Shown: positions 24,494-33,035, numbered from the stretch's first letter. The stretch is DNA of 64,000 nucleotides from Streptomyces griseocarneus (GCA_003674045.1 PENC01000026.1:54685-118684); one strand, 5' to 3'. Translations and numbers: made by a program. Notes: generated by a model from the sequence alone, not told the origin.

Positions 24494-25741
24494 ATGAAGG
24501 CGCAGCGCAAGGCGCGAGCCGTCACCGCCGCCCTTGCCGGGGTCCTCGCGCTCACGACGCCCGCCAGGGCCGCCACCCTCCTCCGTACGGACACTCCCGC
24601 CGCGTACCGCCTGGCCCCGGACGCCCAGGCGGTCAGCGGTTCCGAGAGCACCGCCGGCGCGCCCCTGCTGCAACCCGGGACGCACACCTACCGCGACACG
24701 ATCGAGCCCGGCCGCCGGAAGTACTACACGGTCCGGCTGGAGGCCGGTTCCAGCGCGTACGTCTCCGCCGTGGCCGTACCCCGCCCCGGCAGTTCGATGG
24801 GGACGCGGGACGGTATCGACGTGGCCCTGGAGGCCCCGAACGGGGCACAGTGCGGGCTGGTCCGGCACCGTACGTTCCTGTCCGTGGGCGGGGCCTATCC
24901 GGTCGCCGACTACGCCGAGCGGGCCGCGGACACGAGCGGGGTCTGTGCCGCGGCGGGGACCTACCGGTTCTCCGTGGAGCGCGGCGACGCGGCGGGTGGC
25001 GATGCGGCCGCGGTACCGCTGGAGCTGAAGTACATGACGGGGAACCGTGATTCCACCCTCCTGGGCGATCCGGCGGACACGCCCGCGGCCACCGGCGGCG
25101 GTCCGGGCCCCGTACGGGCGGGCTCCGGGTTCAACGACGCGGTGGCGATCCGCCCCGGCACCCTGGACGACGAGATCGGCCCCGGCGAGACCCACTTCTA
25201 CCGGGTGCCGGTCGCGGCGGGGGAGCGGCTCGCGGCGAGCGCCCGCTTCGGCGACGCCCCGGACGCGGCGGGCTCGTCCTATGTGCTCACCGGCCTGCGG
25301 ATGGGGCTCAACAACGCCGCCCGGGGATACGTCACGAACAAGACCGCGGGCTACCGGGGCACGCCCGCCACCCTCACGCTCACCACACCCCCCGCGGCGG
25401 ACGGCGCCGACGCGACGGGCGGCGACACCGCGCGGGGGATGCGGCTCGCCGGGTGGTACTACCTCCAGGTCAGCCTGAACCCCAAGGTGGGCCAGGGCAG
25501 GCCGGAAGGGGCCCGGATTCCGCTCACCCTCACGGTGGACGTCGGTAAGACGCTCAAGCCGATCCCGCAGCCGGAGTCGCAGCCGCGTACGGCACCCGCG
25601 TCCCAGCGGACCGCCGCCGGTCACCGTGACAGCCGTCTGCGCCTGGTCGGCTACGCGGGCGTCTCGACGGGCTCCCTGCTCCTCCTGGCCCTGGGCGGCT
25701 GGACGTTCGCCGCCCGTCGTACCCGCCGCACCCGCCGCTGA
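24494..25741 (+). CDS. Secreted, C-terminally membrane-anchored protein of unknown function
   Basis: 415 residues from an ATG with GGGAGG upstream. A signal peptide ends ARA-AT near residue 28. Two similar beta-sandwich-like regions follow: about 60-180 (GTHTYRDTIEPGRRKYYTVRL) and 220-350 (IGPGETHFYRVPVAAGERL), each like pre-peptidase C-terminal domains. A Pro/Gln-rich linker, one membrane helix (about 385-405) and an Arg-rich tail end the chain, so most of it faces outwards. No sortase motif is seen. It may be part of the pilus region, but the function is unknown. Confidence 0.75.
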   Translation: MKAQRKARAVTAALAGVLALTTPARAATLLRTDTPAAYRLAPDAQAVSGSESTAGAPLLQPGTHTYRDTIEPGRRKYYTVRLEAGSSAYVSAVAVPRPGSSMGTRDGIDVALEAPNGAQCGLVRHRTFLSVGGAYPVADYAERAADTSGVCAAAGTYRFSVERGDAAGGDAAAVPLELKYMTGNRDSTLLGDPADTPAATGGGPGPVRAGSGFNDAVAIRPGTLDDEIGPGETHFYRVPVAAGERLAASARFGDAPDAAGSSYVLTGLRMGLNNAARGYVTNKTAGYRGTPATLTLTTPPAADGADATGGDTARGMRLAGWYYLQVSLNPKVGQGRPEGARIPLTLTVDVGKTLKPIPQPESQPRTAPASQRTAAGHRDSRLRLVGYAGVSTGSLLLLALGGWTFAARRTRRTRR

Positions 25742-25768
25742 TCTGCGGCCGGGAGGCGGGACCGCGGG

Positions 25769-26143
25769 TTACGCGCGCACCTCCAGCCGTACCCCCACAC
25801 GCACCCCCCATGTCTCCAACGCCCCGGCCGCGGCCTCCAGCACATGACGTGAACGGGGGCGCGGCAGCCCCATCCGCCACGGCCGCATCGTCCGTACCGC
25901 CAGCACGGTCAACTCGTGGTCAACATAGGCGACATCGATGGGGAAACGCATGCCGATCGTATGAATGGACGACGCGGGGCTCAGGAGCAACGCGCCCTCG
26001 ACGGAGTCCCGTCCGAGAAGCCCCTGGGTACGGGCGCGGCAGGAAGCGGCAATCTCCAATGGGATCTCCAACGGGATCTCCAGCGGGATCCCGGAGGCGC
26101 CGACGATCAGCCGTGCGGAGCCGTCGTGGAAGCGGTCGCGCAT
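25769..26143 (-). CDS. DUF192 family protein
   Basis: 124 residues from the ATG seven bases after a TAAAGT hexamer, which suggests a leaderless transcript; a GTG 12 codons upstream is the alternative. The DUF192 core is visible: RARTQGLLGRDSVEGALLL, IHTIGMRFPIDVAYVD, and VLEAAAGALETWG. Function is not established for the family. An in-frame repeat PLEIPLEIPLEI comes from 12-bp repeats in the DNA. The gene is convergent with the secreted-protein gene and divergent from the prepilin peptidase gene, with two DnaA-box-like sequences over its promoter. Confidence 0.82.
   Translation of the reverse strand: MRDRFHDGSARLIVGASGIPLEIPLEIPLEIAASCRARTQGLLGRDSVEGALLLSPASSIHTIGMRFPIDVAYVDHELTVLAVRTMRPWRMGLPRPRSRHVLEAAAGALETWGVRVGVRLEVRA
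26051..26092. repeat. 12-bp imperfect tandem repeat in the DUF192 gene
   Basis: Three-and-a-half copies of a unit close to GGGATCTCCAAC. It encodes an in-frame PLEI repeat. Confidence 0.8.
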
Positions 26144-26150
26144 ACGAGGG

Positions 26151-26180
26151 ACTTTATCCACATGTCCCGGGTTGTCCACA
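26151..26180 (-). promoter_or_regulatory. DUF192 promoter with two DnaA-box-like sites
   Basis: TTATCCACA (26154-26162) and TTGTCCACA (26172-26180) lie in the same orientation 18 bp apart. On the minus strand they overlap a TAAAGT -10 (26151-26156) and a TGGACA -35 (26173-26178) with a 16-bp spacer. Confidence 0.55.
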
Positions 26181-26220
26181 GGCCCCGGCAGGATTCCGTG
26201 GATCTCCGTAACCTCGGGGC

Positions 26221-26946
26221 ATGGACGTGCTGTTGACCCTCCTCGCCGCCGTGTACGGCATCCTCGCGGGCGCTCTGCTGCCCCGGGCGCGGTACAGGCT
26301 GAGCGTGGAGCCCGAGGAGCCCTGGCGGTCGGCGGGGCCGTGCGGGCATGCCCTCGCGGGCTGGCTGGGCAGTGGCCGGTGCGGCTGCTGCGGCGAGCGG
26401 TACGCGCCGGGTGCGCTGTGGTGGGCCGGGGCGGTGGGTGTGGCCTGCACTGCCCTCGCCGCCACGGTCGGCGCGCGGCCCGAGCTCACGGTGTGGCTGC
26501 TGGCGGCACCGGTCGCGGCCCTGCTCGCCGGAGTCGACAGGTCGGTACGGCGCCTGCCCGATGTGCTGACGCTGCCATTGGCCGCCGGTGCGGCGGCCCT
26601 GCTCGGTGCGGCCGCGCTCATACCCGGTGCGGCCGGCTCCTGGCCGAAGGCCCTGCTGGGCGGACTCGCCCTCGGAGGCGGGTATTTCGCACTGTTCCTG
26701 CTGCACCCGGAGGGAATGGGATTCGGTGACGTGAAACTGGCGATCGGCCTGGGCTGCGCCCTGGGGTGGTACGGGTGGCAGGTGCTGCTCCTCGGGGCCT
26801 TCGCGGGGCTGCTGCTGGGCTCCCTCCACGGCGCGGCCCTGCTGCTGATACGCCGCGCGGGCCGGAGGACGGCGGTGGCGTTCGGCCCCTTCATGATCGC
26901 GGGCGCGTGGCTGGGCCTGCTGCTGGGCGGTGCGACGGCTCCGTGA
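26221..26946 (+). CDS. A24-family prepilin peptidase
   Basis: 241 residues from an ATG six bases after TAACCT (26209-26214), a likely leaderless start. About seven membrane segments. The two catalytic aspartates are Asp106 in GVDRSVRRLPDVLTLP and Asp170 in GMGFGDVKLA. A cysteine-rich loop (Cys41, 54, 56, 57) recalls the zinc-binding loop of full-length PilD enzymes. It should cleave the leaders of Flp and the TadE-like proteins encoded at 16-22 kb and is the only such peptidase gene in the window. Confidence 0.93.
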   Translation: MDVLLTLLAAVYGILAGALLPRARYRLSVEPEEPWRSAGPCGHALAGWLGSGRCGCCGERYAPGALWWAGAVGVACTALAATVGARPELTVWLLAAPVAALLAGVDRSVRRLPDVLTLPLAAGAAALLGAAALIPGAAGSWPKALLGGLALGGGYFALFLLHPEGMGFGDVKLAIGLGCALGWYGWQVLLLGAFAGLLLGSLHGAALLLIRRAGRRTAVAFGPFMIAGAWLGLLLGGATAP

Positions 26947-27018
26947 GTCCCGCGCCGGGGGCTCCGGTCGTTCGGTCCTCCCGCCGTCGCCACCTTCTCC
27001 TGGCCGCCCCACAAGCTA

Positions 27019-27048
27019 TTGGACCAGGCGATCCAAAATGGGTACGGT
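27019..27048 (+). promoter_or_regulatory. Autoregulatory promoter/operator of the TetR gene
   Basis: The dyad TTGGACCAGGCGATCCAA (27019-27036) includes the -35 TTGGAC; 18 bp later is the -10 TACGGT (27043-27048), six bases before the ATG. Confidence 0.6.
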
Positions 27049-27054
27049 CTTCTC

Positions 27055-27630
27055 ATGGCCCGACCGAGGAAGTTCGACGAGGAGCGGGCGGTCGGCGCTG
27101 CCCTGGAGGCGTTCCGGACCGCAGGCTACGAGGCGACCTCCACCCAGGACCTGTGCGACGCCACAGGGCTGGGGCGGAGCAGCATCTACAACACCTTCAA
27201 GAGCAAGCACGACCTCTTCCGCAGGGTCCTGCTGCGCTACATGGAGGAGAAGACCGCGTTCCAGCGGGAGCTCTTCGACAGCGACCGGCCGGTGCGGGAG
27301 AAGGTCCTCGTGCTCCTGGAGATCGTGGTCGAGGAGGAGTGCGAGGGTGACGGGCGCGGCTGTCTGGTCGTCAACACCGCCGTCGAACTCGCCCGCCGCG
27401 ACGCCGAGGTGGCGCACGACCTGCGGCGGGACTACCGCAGCCGGCTCGACCTGCTGACCGGCGCGTTCGAGGCGGCTCAGCGCGGCGGTGAGATCGATCC
27501 GGCCAAGGACGCGACCGCGCTCGCGCACTTCGTCATCGCAGCCATCGGCGGCATGCGGGTCTCGGCGAGCAACGGCGTCGGCCGCCGGGCACTGCAAGGC
27601 GTCGCCGAGGCCACGGTCGCCGCGATCTGA
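27055..27630 (+). CDS. TetR-family transcriptional regulator
   Basis: 191 residues from the ATG (MARPRKFDEERAV); a TTG 12 codons earlier lies inside the operator dyad and is unlikely. The N-terminal helix-turn-helix reads TSTQDLCDATGLGRSSIYNTFKSKHDLF, followed by a helical ligand-binding domain with VEEECEGDGRGCLVVNTAVE, as in the QacR/YxaF-like subgroup. It probably represses itself and the MFS transporter gene 217 bp downstream. The transcript appears leaderless. Confidence 0.93.
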   Translation: MARPRKFDEERAVGAALEAFRTAGYEATSTQDLCDATGLGRSSIYNTFKSKHDLFRRVLLRYMEEKTAFQRELFDSDRPVREKVLVLLEIVVEEECEGDGRGCLVVNTAVELARRDAEVAHDLRRDYRSRLDLLTGAFEAAQRGGEIDPAKDATALAHFVIAAIGGMRVSASNGVGRRALQGVAEATVAAI

Positions 27631-27847
27631 CCCTCCCCGGGTTCCGTGCTTCCGGGTGCCCGCCCGGTGGTCTCGTGTCCGCGCATGCCGAATTCGCGCG
27701 CCCCGTCGCGAGTTCGTGCGCGTGACGGTCGGCCCCGTCACCGTTTCCTTCCCCTTCTTTCCCCATCCTTTCTCCGCCCTTCCTTCTGCCTCGATTTTGA
27801 ACCGTACGTTACAAAACAAGCTTCACGACCACGAGAGGTGATCCGAC

Positions 27848-29104
27848 GTGCCACGAGCCGTCTATGTCCTGGCCCTGGGCATCTTCGCCATGGTGACCAG
27901 TGAGTTCGTCGTCGCGGGGCTGATGCCCCAGATGGCGGACGGGCTGAATGCCACCGTCCCGGAAATCGGCTATCTCATCACCGCCTTCGCGGTGGCCATG
28001 GCTCTCGGCGGGCCGTTCCTGACCGTGGCGGTGGTGCGGCTGCGCCCGAAGCCGGCGCTGATGGCCCTGTTCGCGATCTTCCTGGTGGGGAATGTGCTGG
28101 CCGCCACCGCGGCGGACTACGCGACCATGCTCGTGGCGCGCGTCGTCACCGGCGTGGCCTCGCAGGCGTTCTTCGGCACGTCGCTGTCGCTGTGCGCCCG
28201 GCTCGTACGCCCCGAGGTGCGAGGGCGCGCCAGCGCTGTGGCCCTGAACGGTCTGATGCTCGGCACCCTGCTCGGGCTGCCGCTGTCCACCGTGGTGGGT
28301 GAGCACTTCGGCTGGCGGGCGGCCTTCTGGGGCATCACCGCGCTCACCGTCGTCGCCGCGCTGTGCACGCTCGTCGGTGTTCCCCACCTGGACCACGCCG
28401 TGGTGGACGGGACCGGGGGCGGCGTACGCCGCGAGCTCGCCGTCTTCCGGCGTCCCGGGCTGTGGCTGGCGCTCTCCACCAGCACGTTCATCATCGGTGC
28501 GACCTTCTCGGCCTTCAGCTACCTCAACCCGATCCTGACCGAGGTCACGGGCTTCGCCACGGGCACCGTGCCGCTGCTGCTCGTCGCGTACGGGGCCGCC
28601 ACCGTCGTCGGCAACACGGTCGTCGGACGGCTCGCCGACCGGTACACCCTCGGCGTCCTGCTCTGCGGGCTCGCTCTGAACCTGTTGTTCCTCGTCGGGT
28701 TCGCCCTGCTGGCGCACCTGGCCGTCCCGGCGGTGGTGTGCATGCTCGGCATCGGGCTCGTGGGCGTCACCATGAACCCGGCGATGATCACCCGCGTGCA
28801 GCGCGAGGGCAACGCCGGTCCCTTGGTCAACACGATCCACACCTCGTTCATCACCTCGGGCATCATCGTCGGGACCTCGCTCGGCGGCCCGGCCATCGAC
28901 GCCTTCGGGCTCCGGGCCCCGCTCTGGCTCGGTGCGGGGCTGGCCGTGATCGGTCTGCTCACGCTCGTTCCCGCCCTCGCTCGCCGCCCGGTCCGCCATG
29001 CCGTGGAGCACATCGGAGTGAATCGACCCACTATCGGTCAAGAGTGGGCAAAGAAGACTTGGGCAGGAGACCGCCAAAAGGCGTCAAACGCATCGCGTCG
29101 ATGA
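27848..29104 (+). CDS. MFS efflux transporter (DHA1, Cmx/AraJ-like)
   Basis: 418 residues from a GTG with GAGAGGTG upstream. There are 12 predicted membrane helices; the N-terminal YVLALGIFAMVTSEFVVAGLMP and RVVTGVASQAFFG segments place it with chloramphenicol/arabinose-type DHA1 exporters. The C-terminal tail after helix 12 is about 40 residues, longer than usual. It follows the TetR gene and is probably its main target. The 217-bp gap contains an AACCGTACGTT sequence near 27797 that could be an operator. Confidence 0.92.
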   Translation: MPRAVYVLALGIFAMVTSEFVVAGLMPQMADGLNATVPEIGYLITAFAVAMALGGPFLTVAVVRLRPKPALMALFAIFLVGNVLAATAADYATMLVARVVTGVASQAFFGTSLSLCARLVRPEVRGRASAVALNGLMLGTLLGLPLSTVVGEHFGWRAAFWGITALTVVAALCTLVGVPHLDHAVVDGTGGGVRRELAVFRRPGLWLALSTSTFIIGATFSAFSYLNPILTEVTGFATGTVPLLLVAYGAATVVGNTVVGRLADRYTLGVLLCGLALNLLFLVGFALLAHLAVPAVVCMLGIGLVGVTMNPAMITRVQREGNAGPLVNTIHTSFITSGIIVGTSLGGPAIDAFGLRAPLWLGAGLAVIGLLTLVPALARRPVRHAVEHIGVNRPTIGQEWAKKTWAGDRQKASNASRR

Positions 29105-29304
29105 GGAATTTTCAGGAAGTTTTCGGAAGGTCCCAGGGGGGACATCCGGCCGACTCTCGAATGGCTTGTTCTACGCCGTAGGTCCGGTATTTGCTGGCCG
29201 TATGCGCTTCGAGGGACCCTGCCCCGCCGCCGAGTTCAAGATCAAATACGTCACTGAGCGTCAGCGTGGGGCGCGCCGTCACCCCCGTCGGTGCGCACAG
29301 CACC

Positions 29305-29380
29305 GCCTCGGACCGGTTAAGGTGGAAACCCCCCCTCGGGCCGGTCCGTATCCCCCCCACGGACCGGCCCGTTTTCTTTC
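29305..29380 (+). ncRNA. 6C: 6C small RNA (Actinobacteria)
   Basis: Two C7 runs, at 29329-29335 and 29352-29358, lie in predicted loops, the defining feature of the 6C family. The second hairpin pairs CGGGCCGGTCCGT (29337-29349) with its complement (29359-29371) and runs into TTTTCTTT, a clear intrinsic terminator. GGACCGG at 29310-29316 can alternatively pair with CCGGTCC at 29341-29347. The start is approximate. The 323-bp gap 29105-29427 shows no protein gene I would support. 6C RNAs act on mRNAs through their C-rich loops in mycobacteria and are conserved in streptomycetes. Confidence 0.85.
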
Positions 29381-29427
29381 CACCGCATCACCGTGGGTGA
29401 TGATTCATATGAGGTTTCAGAGTCGAT

Positions 29428-30480
29428 CTAGGAGCGACCGCGGTTCGCCCAGATGTTGACTCCCTCGGTGCTTACAGCGAAGGAATCGATCTCCGCCAGT
29501 TCCTCGCCGGTCAGCTTCGGAGCGCCGAGCGCGGCCACATTGGCCTCCAACTGGGTCACGCTGGACGCGCCGATCAGTGCCGACGTCATCCGCGGGTCGC
29601 GCAGCACCCACGTCAGCGCCAGCTGGGCCAGCGACTGGCCGCGCCGCCTCGCGATCGCGTCGAGTCCCCGAAGCCGCCGTACGACGTCCTCCGTCAGCAG
29701 CGCCGGGTCCAGCGACTTGCCCTGGGAGGCGCGTGAGCCCTCGGGGATGCCGTTCAGGTACTTGTCCGTGAGCATCCCCTGGGCGAGCGGGGCGAAGGAG
29801 ATACAGCCCATCCCCTCGGCCTCCAGGGTGTCCAGCAGGCCGTCGTCCTCCGTCCAGCGGTTGATCATGGAGTAGGACGGCTGGTGGATCAAGGCGGGGA
29901 CGCCCATCCCGCGCAGGATCCGCGCCGCCTCGCGGGTCTGCTCCGCGTTGTACGAGGACACGCCGGCGTAGAGCGCCTTGCCCTGCCGGACTGCGGACGC
30001 CAGGGCGCCCATCGTCTCCTCCAGCGGGGTCTCCGGGTCGAAGCGGTGCGAGTAGAAGATGTCGACGTAGTCGACACCCATTCGGCGCAACGACGCGTCG
30101 AGGGACGAGAGCAGGTATTTCCGCGAGCCCCACTCGCCGTAGGGGCCGGGGTGCATGAGATACCCCGCCTTGGTGGAGATGAGGATTTCGTCGCGGTACG
30201 CGCGGAAGTCCTGCGCGAAGATCTTGCCGAAGTTCAGTTCGGCGGAGCCGGGCGGCGGGCCGTAGTTGTTGGCCAGGTCGAAGTGCGTGATGCCCAGGTC
30301 GAAGGCCCGCCGGAGAATCCCGCGCTGCGACTGAAGGGACCGGTCGTCGCCGAAGTTGTGCCACAGCCCGAGCGAGATCGCGGGCAGCTTGAGTCCGCTG
30401 TGCCCCGTACGGCGGTACTCCATCGCGTCGTAGCGCTTTTCGGCTGCACGATAGAGAGCGGAATGAGTGGAATCGGTCAT
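29428..30480 (-). CDS. Aldo/keto reductase (L-glyceraldehyde 3-phosphate reductase-like)
   Basis: 350 residues beginning MTDSTHSALYRAAEKRYDAMEYRRTG. The AKR tetrad is present: Asp and Tyr in FDLANNYGPP, Lys in ISTKAGY and His in FYSHRFD. The insert and the C-terminus place it with the YghZ/GpiR-type AKR14-like group, NADPH-dependent reductases of aldehydes such as methylglyoxal or L-glyceraldehyde 3-phosphate. It is divergent from the prenyl transferase gene across 110 bp and ends just after the 6C RNA on the other strand. Confidence 0.93.
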   Translation of the reverse strand: MTDSTHSALYRAAEKRYDAMEYRRTGHSGLKLPAISLGLWHNFGDDRSLQSQRGILRRAFDLGITHFDLANNYGPPPGSAELNFGKIFAQDFRAYRDEILISTKAGYLMHPGPYGEWGSRKYLLSSLDASLRRMGVDYVDIFYSHRFDPETPLEETMGALASAVRQGKALYAGVSSYNAEQTREAARILRGMGVPALIHQPSYSMINRWTEDDGLLDTLEAEGMGCISFAPLAQGMLTDKYLNGIPEGSRASQGKSLDPALLTEDVVRRLRGLDAIARRRGQSLAQLALTWVLRDPRMTSALIGASSVTQLEANVAALGAPKLTGEELAEIDSFAVSTEGVNIWANRGRS

Positions 30481-30590
30481 GTGTATCTCACTATCACGGA
30501 CTTGTGACGCACCGAGTTGGGTCATCGCGACACACGGGCAGTAGTGTGGCGCCCTCGGGGCGACCGCCGTGGCATGGAGGGCTGGAAGAC

Positions 30591-31352
30591 GTGAAGTTGC
30601 GCGACCTGGTGTACAAGCTCTACGCACGCCGGGTGGAAGGCCGACTCGACCATGCGCAGGTGCCCAAGCACATCGGAGTCATCCTCGACGGGAACCGTCG
30701 CTGGGCGCGCGCCGACGGCCGGACCCTGGAGCAGGGGCACCAAGCGGGTGCCGACAAGATCCACGAGCTGCTCGGCTGGTGCGCCGAGACCGACGTGGAG
30801 GTCGTGACGCTCTGGATGCTCTCCACCGACAACCTCGACCGGCCGGCCGATCAGCTCACCCCGCTGCTGGGCATCATCGAGAACACGGTCCGCAGCCTCG
30901 CCGCCGACGGCCGCTGGCGCGTCCACCACGTCGGCACCCTCGACCTGCTGCCCGCCCGGACGCAGTCCGTGCTCAAGGAGGCGGAGCAGGACACCCTCGG
31001 CGTCGACGGAATACTGGTCAACGTCGCCGTCGGCTACGGCGGACGCCAGGAGATCGCCGACGCCGTGCGTTCCCTCGTGCTCGAAGCGGCCGAGAACGGT
31101 ACCTCTTTCGAGGACCTCGCCGAGATGGTCGACGTGGAGCACATTTCCAAGCACCTTTATACGCGCGGCCAGCCCGATCCGGACCTGGTGATCCGCACCA
31201 GCGGCGAACAGCGGCTCTCCGGCTTCATGCTCTGGCAGAGCGCGCACTCGGAGTACTACTTCTGCGAGGTCTTCTGGCCGGCCTTCCGAAAGGTCGATTT
31301 CCTGCGCGCGCTGCGTGATTACGCGGCGCGGCACCGGCGCTACGGCTACTGA
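30591..31352 (+). CDS. uppS: cis-Isoprenyl diphosphate synthase (undecaprenyl-type)
   Basis: 253 residues from a GTG with GGAGGG nine bases upstream. The family motifs GVILDGNRRWAR (Asp33 catalytic), VTLWMLSTDN, VGYGGRQEI and RTSGEQRLSGFMLWQSAHSE are intact. It condenses isopentenyl diphosphate into polyprenyl diphosphate, the lipid carrier for wall synthesis. Streptomycetes usually have a second paralogue, and product length cannot be read from sequence alone. Confidence 0.95.
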   Translation: MKLRDLVYKLYARRVEGRLDHAQVPKHIGVILDGNRRWARADGRTLEQGHQAGADKIHELLGWCAETDVEVVTLWMLSTDNLDRPADQLTPLLGIIENTVRSLAADGRWRVHHVGTLDLLPARTQSVLKEAEQDTLGVDGILVNVAVGYGGRQEIADAVRSLVLEAAENGTSFEDLAEMVDVEHISKHLYTRGQPDPDLVIRTSGEQRLSGFMLWQSAHSEYYFCEVFWPAFRKVDFLRALRDYAARHRRYGY

Positions 31353-31487
31353 CCGGGAAACCGGGAGACACCTTCCCCGGCGGGACCGAGGGGGAGCCTA
31401 CGGCCGCTGACGGACCGGCCGTTCACCTCGCCGTCGCATATGCCGTTGCATGGTCAAGCGGTCGAGCGGGAATATCCCCTCCAGGTC

Positions 31488-31655
31488 GACGGTCTGTCCA
31501 AAGACCGTCGCTCTGGCAGCGGGTGGCATGGGGCCGCCCGCCCGGGAGGCCCTTTGCACACGGACGACGACCGTGCGGACCGAGCGGGCCGTCAGCGGCC
31601 CGCGCGGACGACGCGGAGGGCCGGGGTCCGGCCCTCGAAGGGCACGGACCCGGCC
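31488..31655 (+). other. Structured region upstream of the PhoH-like gene
   Basis: The 360-bp gap 31353-31712 holds the hairpin GACGGTCT-GTCCAA-AGACCGTC (31488-31509) and a longer GC hairpin at 31619-31655 around ccctcgaaggg. The first may end the prenyl transferase transcript, the second may lie in the phoH leader. No gene is seen. Confidence 0.45.
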
Positions 31656-31712
31656 CACTTCCCCGGCGACGTCGTCGCGCCCCGACCTCTCCTTGAGGGG
31701 GTTCGTCCACCC

Positions 31713-33035
31713 GTGGTGACCAGCAAGAAGCGCCGTGAGAGCGACCGGCGCACCTATGTCCTCGACACCAGCGTCCTGCTCGCCGACCCCAACGCCATGA
31801 CCCGGTTCGAGGAGCACGAAGTCGTGCTGCCCGTGGTCGTGGTCACGGAGCTGGAGGCCAAGCGGCAGCACCCCGAGCTCGGTTACTTCGCCCGGCAGGC
31901 CCTCCGCCTGCTGGACGGATACCGGGTGCAATTCGGCCGCCTCGACTCGCCCATCCCCGTCGGCGAGCTCGGCGGGACGCTGCGCGTCGAGCTCAACCAC
32001 TCGGACACCGGCATACTGCCCGCCGGATTCCGGCTCGGTGACAACGACTCACGCATCCTCGCCGTGGCCCGCAACCTCCAGGCCGAGGGGTACGACGTCA
32101 CCGTCGTCTCCAAGGACCTGCCGCTGCGCATCAAGGCGTCCGCGGTCGGGCTGCTCGCCGAGGAGTACCGCGCCGAGCTCGCCATCACCGACTCCGGCTG
32201 GACGGGCATGGCCGAGCTCGCGGTCACCGCGGAGCAGGTGGACGAGCTCTTCGCCACGGAGGTCACCGACGTGGCGGAGGCCGCGGAACTGCCCGTGCAC
32301 ACCGGCCTGGTGCTCCAGTCCGAGCGTGGCAAGGCCCTCGGGCGGGTCATGGCGGACGGCCGGGTGCGGCTGGTGCGGGGCGACCGCGAGGCGTTCGGCA
32401 TCCACGGGCGCAGCGCCGAGCAACGGGTCGCGCTGGACCTGCTCCTCGACCCGGAGATCGGCATCGTCTCCATGGGCGGGCGCGCGGGCACGGGCAAGTC
32501 GGCGCTGGCGCTGTGCGCGGGCCTGGAGGCCGTCCTGGAGCGCCGCCAGCACCGCAAGGTCATGGTCTTCCGCCCGCTGTACGCCGTCGGCGGCCAGGAG
32601 TTGGGCTATCTGCCCGGCACCGAGGCGGAGAAGATGAGCCCCTGGGCGCAGGCCGTCTTCGACACGCTCTCGGCGGTCACCAGTGCCGAGGTGATCGAGG
32701 AGGTCGTCGGGCGCGGCATGCTGGAGGTGCTGCCGCTCACCCACATCCGCGGCCGCTCCCTGCACGACGCCTTCGTGATCGTGGACGAGGCGCAGTCGCT
32801 CGAACGAAATGTACTGCTGACCGTTCTCTCGCGTATCGGGGCCAATTCGCGGGTGGTTCTCACCCATGATGTGGCGCAGCGCGACAACCTCCGTGTCGGG
32901 CGTTACGACGGAGTGGTCGCGGTGGTGGAGAGGCTGAAGGGCCATCCGCTCTTCTCCCACGTCACGTTGACCCGCTCGGAGCGCTCGCCCATCGCGGCCC
33001 TGGTGACCGAAATGCTGGAGGAAGGCCACATTTAG
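31713..33035 (+). CDS. PIN domain-PhoH-type ATPase fusion
   Basis: 440 residues; GTG at 31713 (or the adjacent GTG at 31716) with GAGGGG upstream. The N-terminal PIN-type ribonuclease domain (about 10-150) shows YVLDTSVLLADPNAMTRF and acidic residues in GDNDSRILAVA. The C-terminal PhoH ATPase/helicase domain (about 225-435) shows Walker A GRAGTGKS, Walker B FVIVDEAQSL and LTHDVAQRDN. PIN-PhoH proteins (PhoH2 type) couple RNA unwinding to cleavage. Its neighbours give no extra clue. Confidence 0.92.
   Translation: MVTSKKRRESDRRTYVLDTSVLLADPNAMTRFEEHEVVLPVVVVTELEAKRQHPELGYFARQALRLLDGYRVQFGRLDSPIPVGELGGTLRVELNHSDTGILPAGFRLGDNDSRILAVARNLQAEGYDVTVVSKDLPLRIKASAVGLLAEEYRAELAITDSGWTGMAELAVTAEQVDELFATEVTDVAEAAELPVHTGLVLQSERGKALGRVMADGRVRLVRGDREAFGIHGRSAEQRVALDLLLDPEIGIVSMGGRAGTGKSALALCAGLEAVLERRQHRKVMVFRPLYAVGGQELGYLPGTEAEKMSPWAQAVFDTLSAVTSAEVIEEVVGRGMLEVLPLTHIRGRSLHDAFVIVDEAQSLERNVLLTVLSRIGANSRVVLTHDVAQRDNLRVGRYDGVVAVVERLKGHPLFSHVTLTRSERSPIAALVTEMLEEGHI

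Noticed and set aside
27019..27054. TTG start for the TetR gene 12 codons upstream
   Set aside because: The codon lies in the operator/-35 sequence; ATG 27055 follows a good -10 at leaderless spacing.
29112..29360. Possible 82-codon minus-strand gene
   Set aside because: It overlaps the 6C RNA, shows no known domain and no good start context.
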